From Cryptomeria japonica (lineage: Eukaryota > Streptophyta > Pinopsida > Cupressales > Cupressaceae), in assembly GCF_030272615.1 (NCBI RefSeq), contig NC_081415.1, positions 418,223,757 to 418,287,756 of the forward strand: a stretch of DNA of 64,000 nt. The letters are read 5' to 3'. The notes beneath the pieces were generated by a model. The model did not search any database and had not been told where the DNA came from. It was given only the letters and a program-made list of their open reading frames with translations. Made by a program: the position numbers and the translations under genes. How positions within the stretch are numbered: the first letter of the stretch is position 1; each line of letters begins with the position of its first letter. Positions 55,568-64,000 of this stretch are shown here, one piece after another.

Positions 55568-55870
55568 ATTTTCAACTGAGGTTTCCGACGGAGAAGGTAT
55601 ATTGTGGTCAAATTTTTTTTTTTTTGAAAAAATGCCCGCATTCGTCGTAATTCCGACGGAAACTACCCATTTGGTTTCGACGAAGAAGGCATTAGCAATG
55701 AGAATTTTCTTTTTTTTTCAAAAAAGTGCTCGAGTTTGTCGTAATTCCAACGATAACGACCATTACAAAATAAAAAAAGAGGCAGGGAATTGATTTGTGA
55801 ATTGCAATCCCACGTAGGCATTCGTGGCGACTTCAACCCCCAAAAACACCAAACCCGCGTCGAAGGCAAT
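55568..55870. repeat. CGACGGAA-type repeats, possible DNA-transposon subterminal region
   Basis: Words TTTCCGACGGA, TTCGTCGTAATTCCGACGGA, TTTCGACGAA and TTTGTCGTAATTCCAACGA alternate, partly as inverted pairs. Two diverged copies of a block of about 55 bp lie at 55606-55668 and 55706-55762. Such CGACGGAA arrays occur near the ends of some plant CACTA elements (recalled, not checked). Confidence 0.4.
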
Positions 55871-58390
55871 CCCACGCAGGAGGTATGGTGGAACCTAAAT
55901 TTACAGGCAAAAACTTGGTAATTGATAACCGGATTGCTCAGGTTGGACAATCAAAAAATTATTCTCAAAAAATTAATCTACAGGGAGTATATTTTACCCA
56001 AGAATATTTTTTGCAATGTGATTATATTTTTCATATAAATGATTTAAAAATAAAATATATTTTTACAAAAGGGCAGGGAGAGGGAGTTGAACACTCAACC
56101 TCTCAACCCGACCTTCCTAACTACCCATACCTACCCTCCCCTTTTACCAATTTCTCTGTTGTATTACTTGAAAATGTTTATTAGAGTAAATTACTATGGA
56201 TAATAATTTGCCAATATTTCCACAAGATTTTAATTTATTAAAGTAATCTTGAAATGTGGAAATACATTTTGAAATATGTGATTTATATAAATTATTTTTA
56301 CCCTAAAACATTGGTAAAATATATATTAGGGTAAAATGTTATTTCATATAAATGGATCTTATTTTGAAAAATATGTTAAAAGGTGTGAAATGTACTAATG
56401 AAGAAAATTTAATTTTGATATTGTTATTACCTTTTTTACTCTCTTGTAAATTATTTTTGCCCTTAATCACTAAATTAAATACTTTAGGGTGAATTTTATT
56501 TATTAAGAGATTAATTAAAGGATAAATATTTATTACAATGTTGTTTTATGTGCAGAAAGCTAAAATTCTTGGGCAAACATTAAAAGGGAGTATTCTTCAT
56601 CCAAGATTACATTTTGACATTTTTTTGTGATATAATATTTTTAATTATTACTTGCGAAAGGCATTTTGATATTTATAGCATCTTGATATACTTATGCAAG
56701 TAGTATTTTCTTTTTGCCTTTTAAGAAATTATAATTGTAATATTTTTTATCAAAAGGGAAAATATATGTGGTATTGGATGACCTAAATAGGGTTTGATAT
56801 ATTACTATGTCATTTTATATTCTCTTAATATTATTTTCACCCTAGGTAAATAATTTGAACATATTCATTAGGGTGAGTCATTTAATGCTTGATTGCTTTT
56901 TGCAAAGGTTATTTCATATGATATAATATTTCCCACCCAATTTAAAGATTACCAAAAGGTGAGAAAGTATTGTAACATTATCGGAAGTGAAGTATTTTCT
57001 TTTACTTACTATGTGTTTAATACTTTGATTTAAGTGAATTATTGTAAATAAGTATTTTGCATAGGTTAAAATGATTATTGCCTAATCTAAAGTGGAATAT
57101 ATTTAATCTTTAATCAATAAGGGATTTGATTGGTTTATTTTATGTGCAGGAGATATTGAATATTTACGGGAAGTATTATCAAAGCGGAGGATAAAGGATA
57201 TATTATTAAAGCTTTATTTAGTGTGTATTTTAGGGATTCAAATGTAATTATCTCTGTAAACCAAAGGGGTGTGTCCTTTGGAAAAACAACTGTCTGTAAC
57301 TCCCCGCTGTATGCGAAAGGGTGTGTCCTTTCACATATGTCTTTTGGATAAGGTATTTATAGGGAGTCTTTTTCAATTAAAAAAAAAAGGAGACAATTCA
57401 CAATCTGTGATGCTGCCAGTAGGGGCTATGGGATGTCTGTATTGGAGAAGTCTGTAGGAATGGAAGTATCATTTTGAGCAATCACTGTGTAATGGAGTAT
57501 CTGTAAGTGTAGCTATTGTATGCATTCACTCTCCATAAATTAATATACAAGATTCGCTGTTTCAATTCCATAATTCGTGTATACTTTTGTGTTGATGAAT
57601 TTCATTTTGTCCTCTTGATAAATCTAATAAAGGGTTTAATACAGTGTGCCACCACAAGTTGTTATAATTGAATGTAAGATTTGCTTCTTCATGTTCTTAT
57701 AGCACTTAATGGAACCTCTGTATTGATAGTCTCGTGTTACAAGTTGCCTGAAAACTGTCTCAAGAGTTTAATCGAATTATTTGTCCACAAAGTATCGTGC
57801 ATATTCCTGGATAGAGGCATTGGTTTGTCATTTATTTTTGAGATTTTGATTTGTATGCATAAGGTCCTTATAGAGAAACATTCTTCCATATCCTATTTGA
57901 ACTAATCCTTGTAGACTTCATTCAAGTCCTGAAAGCATTTCATTTTAAATATACAATATCTTTAACATACACTTTTATTCATATTCAGTTTTCAATTTTC
58001 AAAGTATTCAGCTAAAGCACATGATATAGCATAGTTGCAGAACACTAATTTGCCAGTTGTGTAAACTTGCTTAGAGGCTTAAATCCACATTTAAATAACT
58101 CTTTTGTGCTTGAGAGGGAAGGGTACACCTGCCTAGGTCTTGTGGAGCCTGAAGTGCAGAGGGATTTGGTCTTCGACCATCCCTGTTCGTTGGCCAAGGC
58201 TGATTGGATTTCCTAAGGAGTTGGCAAGTCTTTGAGTTTTCCAATCTATGGTTTTGGGCACCAACAAGGTAGATTCAAATTGCCCTAGTTTTTAATTTCA
58301 TGTTGCAAAAAATATACATGTGGTGGTTAATTGTCCTAGTTTAATCTCGTAAAACCATAGAACTATGATTGAGGAGTGAGCATTCAATTT
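55871..58390. other. Mostly AT-rich noncoding DNA
   Basis: No gene is recognised. At 56900-57660 there are LTR-like features: 'aaggtatttatagggagtc' (TATA-like), 'ataaattaatatacaagatt' and a direct pair 'gtgtgtccttt' (57270, 57321). No paired LTR or coding was found. A short protein-like but unassigned stretch lies near 58100-58200. Confidence 0.4.
56070..56140 (-). repeat. Possible tRNA-derived SINE head
   Basis: On the minus strand, an A-box-like TGGGTAGTTAGG (56116-56127) and a B-box-like TGTTCAACTCC (56083-56093) are spaced as in a Pol III promoter. No tail or target duplication is defined. Confidence 0.3.
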
Positions 58391-58394
58391 TGTA

Positions 58395-59147
58395 TCAACA
58401 ATTCCTTCCTACCGTATATGCGCGTGTTGATTGTTCACATGAGATCACATCTCTTTGCGGCATCGTATCAAACAATTCACGAGCCTTGTCCATGTTTCCA
58501 CATTTTGCATTCATGTCAAGTAGGGCATTTGCAAGTACAACACCTAACAAAATTCCTCTATCCGTTATGCTTTGATGGATGTCCATACCCTGTTCCAAAG
58601 CTCCCATTTTTGCACAGGCAGGGAGGATGCTGGCAAAGGTTGTGGAATTTGGATTTATGCCTTCCAATTTCATTTGCTTGAAAGTGTCTAAAGCCTTTTT
58701 GACAAATCCATTTTGTGCATATCCAGCAATCGTTGCAGTCCACGAGACAACATTTCTTTCAGGCATTCTATCAAATAGTTCACGTGCCTTGTCTATGCTT
58801 CCACATTTTGAATACATGTCTACCAAGGCAGTTACAACTACAACATCTGACAAAATTTCTCTATCCTTTATGCTTCGATGAATGTCCATACCTTGTTCCA
58901 AATCTCCCATTTTGGCACAGGCAGGGAGCATAGTAGCAATGGTCGTGGAATTTGGCTTTACACCTGCCAATTGCATTTGCTTGAAAGTTTCTAAAGCCTT
59001 CTCAACAAATCCATTTTGTGCAGTTGCAACTACATCTGACAAAATTCCTCTATCTTTTATACTTTGATGGATGTCCATACCCTGTTCCAAAGCTCCCATT
59101 TTGGCACAGGCTGGGAGTAGGCTAGCAAATGTAACTAAAGAAATGCA
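58395..59147 (-). pseudogene. PPR protein fragment (plant organelle RNA-binding type)
   Basis: PPR proteins bind organelle RNA, about one base per 35-residue repeat, and direct editing, splicing or stability. This minus-strand frame shows tandem PLS-style repeats: 'VVTALVDMYSKCGSIDKARE', 'LFDRMPERNVVSWTATIAGY', 'AQNGFVKKALDTFKQMKLEG' and 'TTFASILPACAKMGALEQGM', each seen two or three times. The frame is open to about 59147 but lacks a normal start, N-terminal targeting peptide and C-terminal E/DYW domain. Between 'DRGILSDVV' and 'ATAQNGFVEKALETF' (about 59010-59040) some 30-40 residues of repeat are missing, an internal deletion. It ends in an unrelated tail. I call it a truncated gene copy. 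Confidence 0.8.
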
Positions 59148-59870
59148 ATGATCAGCTCCAAAGACATCAAACCACTACTAACAAAACTGAGAGTCTAAAA
59201 TATGATAGGTAATAGTGTGAGCTGTCCTGAAATAAAATATTTTATTTTCAATTTCAACTAAAACATAATTACTCAACCATTTAATGTTATTAATAAGTGT
59301 TTAATTTATGAAAGAGATAAATGGTTGGCCACAAGTACATGAGTTACTAAATGCAATTACTAAATGCATACAAATAAGTGAATTTGATATTCAAAACTAT
59401 CTACAATGAATTCAATTCTTGTCCATTAGTCATTTATGTTTGCAATAAGCATCTTTCTTTGTTTTTATTAATCTTTATTCATAGTTATGTGCATATTTCA
59501 CATTCTATGATTAGGATATCAATTGCTATGGCTGAACACTAGCATGATGTTTGTGTTGTGGTATAGATGCATGGAAACATAATTATGGGATTGTTATATT
59601 ATAGAGATCATAAATCTAGATATTGCATATTAGTTATAGCTCTTCTTGGATTGAGTCTAAAGTTGACATACAGTCATAAAGCCATTATTAGTAGATCTAT
59701 CCATTTCTAGTAAAGACAATTGAGAAAGCCATTTTGATATTGAGAGTTTCTTATCTGTTTACCTATTGATCATTATTAAGCCATAATATTTAGGTCTATT
59801 TATCTCTCTTGCAAAACCTCTGTAAGTGTCCTAGATTGTCCCTACGACTCACTCGTCAATTCGGAAAAAT
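59148..59870. other. AT-rich noncoding DNA
   Basis: Nothing recognised beyond a possible splice acceptor (ttctttag) just upstream of the PPR frame at 59140-59150 on the minus strand. Confidence 0.4.
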
Positions 59871-59872
59871 GG

Positions 59873-60018
59873 AGTTCTAAAGATTTGTTGCACAAGATGG
59901 TGTTGAACGTATCGACAAGGCTAGCATGGAAGGCATGTTCAAGCTTCCACTTGTACAACTTACAACAAATGATTTGTTGATAGAAGAAATTATTGAAATA
60001 GGGATACAATCGAAAGAC
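59873..60018 (+). pseudogene. Exon-like fragment of an unidentified gene
   Basis: Plus-strand frame 'RFVAQDGVERIDKASMEGMF' ... 'LTTNDLLIEEIIEIGIQSKDK' has protein-like composition and ends at a good splice-donor-like sequence (ACAA/GTAAGT, about 60018). One TAA (59877-59879) lies near its start. I do not recognise the protein. It could be an upstream exon of the CACTA element or a captured host exon. Confidence 0.3.
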
Positions 60019-60311
60019 AAGTAAGTACATACAAACCTCCTCAGTTGAAAGTAAAATCTGTGTATAAAAAGAGTACATTGAATCCCAATCCATAAACACA
60101 ATAGAGATACCGATGGAGACTTAATTGGATGTAGCACGTCACACCAAAGTTGTTAGAGTGTTCTAAGCTAGTACATAATGTTTCGTAAAGCCACATTAGT
60201 ATTTTACCTAGATCATTATCTACCAAAACTAACTATAGTAATCCTTTTGAGGATTAATTTCATGGTGCTAGATCTTCATTTAGTTCCACTTCTTATTGGA
60301 GAAAAGAACAG

Positions 60312-60668
60312 TTATTTCTTGAGGTAGATGAATATCCCATCAACAAAGGACAAGACCCTTTCTAGAATATAACAAATTCTACTCCAACAAAAGATCATGG
60401 GGGTTTCACTAGAGATATTGAATAAGAGATAGACTTCTACTGCTGCATTAAAAGCATTGGCATGTTCTTCATTTATTGATGTCAACTCTCTGTGATGCCA
60501 CCACAACCAACAAAGGTGTAAAAAGTTGTTTGCAATGCATGGATTTTTAGGATCGTCCTTTGAGAAAACAGAATTAAAGTATGGAAGCAGGATCTGCCAG
60601 CTCCTGAGGGAAATACCATAATTTCTATTTTCTTGCCTGTGAAGAAAGACCATGTTAGACAATATCAA
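60312..60668 (-). other. Minus-strand open frame, unidentified
   Basis: A 118-codon frame; the part 'ELTSINEEHANAFNAAVEVY' looks protein-like and the C-terminus is hydrophobic. It ends where the CACTA frame starts on the other strand. I cannot identify it and it may be chance or a captured fragment. Confidence 0.2.
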
Positions 60669-63600
60669 TGAAGAACAAAATAAGGAGACAATTGCTAGAT
60701 TGTGGTCTAACTTGAAAAGAAAAGGTGATGGAAAATGTTATTGTCCGTGCAAAATTTGTAAGGGGTTAAAGACTAGAAGACTTCTAATCAAAACAACGAA
60801 GAAACATTGTAGGCTGCATGGTCACATTGAAGGTGGACATGATTATCATCCATTGTTAAGTTTTGCGTTATATTGTTTTGACAATTTATATACATAATAA
60901 ATCACGTGATGATGAGATCATGATCACGGTTTATTTATGTATATCAATTTTATATAGGTCGAGCACCTCGGAGCACATGGTATGGATCAACACAACCTTG
61001 ACAATATGGTTTTCGAAGTGGACAAACATGGAGGAGTGAATATCGAAGCTAAAGATAATGATCCCATGGAAGATGACGATCATGAGCCAGAAAACACAAT
61101 TGAAGATGATGGTACAAATACATTGATCCATGACTCATTTAGTACTCGCGCAACTGATCATGATGATGAAGATGACCTTGATGTTGTTCATGATATCCCT
61201 CTACTTGAGAAGGCATCTGAGGCCCTTTATGAAGGCTTGCAGGCAACTCTTCTCTCCGCTATATTGTTGTTGGTGAACTTGAAGGTTATGAATGGTTTAT
61301 CCAACATAACAATGTCACGTATGTTAAGGCATGTCATATATGTCATAATAAACTGTGAATCATGTTGTACCATTAATATTCTTTATTATAACAAATTATA
61401 TTTTGTTGCTGTAGATTGATAGGTGAGTTTTTGTTACCACCATCAAATATTCTACCTCGCTCATACCAAGAATTATCTGCCGTTATGAAAGATATTGGAA
61501 TGGAGTATCAAGCAATAGATGCTTGTCCCAATGATCATATTATATATCACAAACAACATGAATTTCAAACTGAATACCCTGAATGTCATATCAGTAGATA
61601 TCGAACAGATCAAATAACAAAAAGGGTTCTTCGCAAGGTTCTTCTCTATATTCCAATTATTCCACGTATGCAACGATTATTCAAGTGCACTAGCTTGGCA
61701 CAATTTATGGATTACCATGCACGAAATAGAAGTCGAGATGACATTATTCGAATGCCTGCGGATGGTTCAACATTTATGGACATAGAGGAAAAGTGGCCAT
61801 ACTTTAAAGAAGAACCTCGTAATCTCAGGCTTTCATTGGCAGCGAACGGTGTCAATCCATTTGGAGAGATGAGATCTGTTTATTCAGTGTGGCTTATTTT
61901 TGTTATCAACAATAACATTCCTCCATGGATGTCAATAAAGAGAGAGCACATAATGTTGGCAATGATTGTTCCAGGTATTTTATCATTTAAATATAGTCGT
62001 CTAAATTTAATTATAAATATTGCAGTAAAATGGTCATAATAATTATGTAATATTTTTGTTCATTCGATTAGGTAAGTACCAAGTTAAAGATATGAATATA
62101 TATATTGAGCCTCTTATTGATGAGTTGCTGGAGTTATGGAATGGTGTCACTATGTATGACATCTCTAGACCAATAGGACAAAGACAATTTCAATTCCATG
62201 CGATGCTTCTATGGACAATACACGATGCCCTGGGGCTAACACATTTTTGTGGTATGTTATAGTGTTTAAGTTGTGCATGAACATTATAATTCAAAAAATT
62301 ATCATATTTAATCCAATTATACATTATCTTGTAGGTCTTCAAACAAAGGGAAAATTTGCATGTCTTGTTTGTGGTCCAAAGATGAAATCTCATCATTCAA
62401 AAAGTTTAGGAAAGCAGGTGTTTAATGAGTATAGACACTTTCTCCACAAAAATCATAAGTATCGAAATACTGAAAAACATCTTTTCAATGGGAAAGAAGA
62501 GAATACATCAAAGCCATGAAGAATGACACCTCACCTGTGGAAGTTGGAATATAATAGAATTAATCATCAAGGTAATGCCATTCCATCTATTGGTTTGTCA
62601 TAAAACATCTTTTCTATTTTGTTTTGTTTACTGATGATGTGATTGATGATCATGAAGGTCATGAAGGCATAAATGACGACCTTCCTAAGGGAATAAAAAG
62701 TTATCCCCGACAATTTAGTATGTTTCCCTACTACGAGCAGTTACAAATTGTTCATTTGTTTGATAGTATGCATATTGGAAAGAATATAACATAGACATTA
62801 TGGAAAATATTGGATGGAAGGCGTGACAAAGAAAAAATTGTCAAAATATGTAGTAACATTCAGGATTCCAATCATGCAATGATAAATGTCATTCAATCAA
62901 ATAGCCATGGAGACCAGATTAATATAAGTGAGCTTCCTTGGTTATTAACGGACCAGCAAAGCAATGCTATAAAAGAAGTCATACGAAAAATTCGATTTCC
63001 CACAGGATTTGATGCGAACATAAACAATCTCATATCAAAGAAAAGTGAATTTGGGCCAGGGATGAAAACGCATGATTGACATACCTTCATTAAGGTAATT
63101 CATGTTCTTATGTTTTTAGTATGTATTTTAGTATTGTGCATACGTGTACTTTTCATTATGTTACAAAAAAATGAAAAGATAATTTTATAATTGTTGCAGT
63201 ACGTTCTACCTTTATCTCTCCCAGACGACTTCGACAATAATGTCAAGCAAGTCATATATGATCTTGGAAAATACATGAGGTAAGTAGTGATATTTGTTTA
63301 GTTCGTTGTATAGATATTATATTCACAATTTGTTTTACTTCTTATTTAATATATTTTTTTGCATCTTGAATACCTTGTAGGTGGTTGTCATGTAAAGAAA
63401 TCCATAAAGACAATATAAAATATTGGAAGAGAAAAATTCCTCATTTAATGTGTGAAATGCAAAAGTGTCTACCTCCAGCTTTTTTCAATGTACAAGAACA
63501 CTACCTCATACACCAAGTTGAGGAGATTGAATTGCGTGGACTTGTACACACTAGGTCAATGTGGATGGTTGAGAGGCACTTGAAATTTTTGAAGGCTTTG

Positions 63601-64000
63601 GTTCGACAAAGAGCACATCCTGAGGGTTCTATGGTGGAGGGATATATGGTATACCAGACTATGGTGTACATTTCTGAATATCTTCCTAAGTTTGCAACAA
63701 AGATCCACGTGGATCACATTTGGGATCCCAACACCATTAACAAATTCGAAGGGGAGTACTTGACGGGGAAAGGTAGATTAAGGAAAGCGAGAGGTAATTA
63801 TAAGATGTTATTATAGTTAAATAATTCTTAATCTTCAAAATAAATCGATTGTAAGACGTCTATTTATTTTTTGTACAATTGGTCAAGAGTGGGATGCACT
63901 ACATTTGTATATTGCAAACAATCTTGATTGGATGACGGTATGGATTGAACATTGTCAACATTCTGGACGCACGTTAACATGGGAAGGTGTGACTTTATTG
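60652..64000 (+). pseudogene. CACTA (En/Spm) transposase TNP2-like gene, multi-exon, 3' end beyond window
   Basis: The transposase would cut the element out and paste it elsewhere. Exon 1 (from 60652) is a Transpos_assoc-like domain ('CYCPCKICKGLKT'). Exon 2 (about 60958) is acidic, then 'LLSAILLLVNLKVMNGLSN'. Probable later exons by AG/GT borders are 61415-61974, 62072-62251, 62335-62571, about 62675-63094, 63200-63279, 63381-63793 and 63889 onward. They carry TNP2 motifs ('ACPNDHIIYHK', 'LLYIPIIPRMQRLF', 'LRLSLAANGVNPFG', 'IPPWMSIKREHIML', 'FDSMHIGKNI') and DUF4218-like sequence ('LPPAFFNVQEHYLIHQVEEI', 'VERHLKFLKALVRQRAHPEG'). In-frame stops (for example 62517, 62791 and 63077) and an Asn where 'ADG.NPFG' usually has Asp suggest decay. 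No CACTA terminus was found. Confidence 0.8.

Noticed and set aside
60312..60668. Minus-strand frame as a real host gene
   Set aside because: Some protein-like composition, but no family recognised, no partner exons and overlap with the CACTA exon; kept only as a low-confidence note.

Overview
The window looks like intergenic, repeat-dominated nuclear DNA of a seed plant with a large genome, most likely a gymnosperm/conifer. The reasons are deeply nested LTR retrotransposons and plant L1-type LINEs, long degenerate telomere-like (CCCTAAA-derived) arrays, an AT-rich satellite, a CACTA transposase with introns, and a PPR fragment of a type I associate with conifers. No intact single-copy host gene was found; every coding region except possibly one LINE ORF is broken. 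The species is an inference from element style, not shown directly.

Layout. 1-3.5 kb: a near-perfect 78-bp-arm hairpin, AT-rich satellite, a tRNA-like Pol III box pair, a 29-bp minisatellite and the start of a telomere-like array. 3.5-24.5 kb: one L1-type LINE (LINE A), bounded by a 16-bp target-site duplication (TSD), inserted in that array and later split by two LTR elements. The first (4,724-10,329, TSD caagg) is gypsy-like and has lost the core of pol. The second (14,384-22,246, TSD ccttt) carries gag and protease only. 24.5-25.8 kb: the rest of the telomere-like array. 27.1-29.6 kb: LINE B, minus strand, 5'-truncated, 21-bp TSD, split by a probable solo LTR. 30.4-38.0 kb: LINE C, full length, 13-bp TSD, in the AT satellite.

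38.4-43.2 kb: noncoding DNA and a non-coding LTR element (LARD-like, 39,733-43,047) with an initiator-Met tRNA primer site. 43.2-47.7 kb: a decayed gypsy-like gag/protease element with acidic repeats. 47.7-53.9 kb: a second gypsy-like element with a clear LTR, a long leader packed with a GCGTCTGTG-like word, and broken gag and protease. 53.9-55.6 kb: 5' LTR, primer site and gag start of a Ty1/copia element. 55.6-60.6 kb: mostly unrecognised AT-rich DNA, a possible SINE and a truncated PPR gene (minus). 60.65-64.0 kb: exons of a CACTA (TNP2) transposase running off the right edge.

Most notable: all three LINE copies carry, downstream of the RNase H domain, a third open reading frame whose protein is recognisably conserved between copies and which I cannot assign to any known family. 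In both copies where the junction is present, ORF1 and ORF2 overlap by the four bases ATGA. Together they suggest a plant L1 lineage with a three-ORF plan. The many TSD pairs let the order of insertions be read directly.
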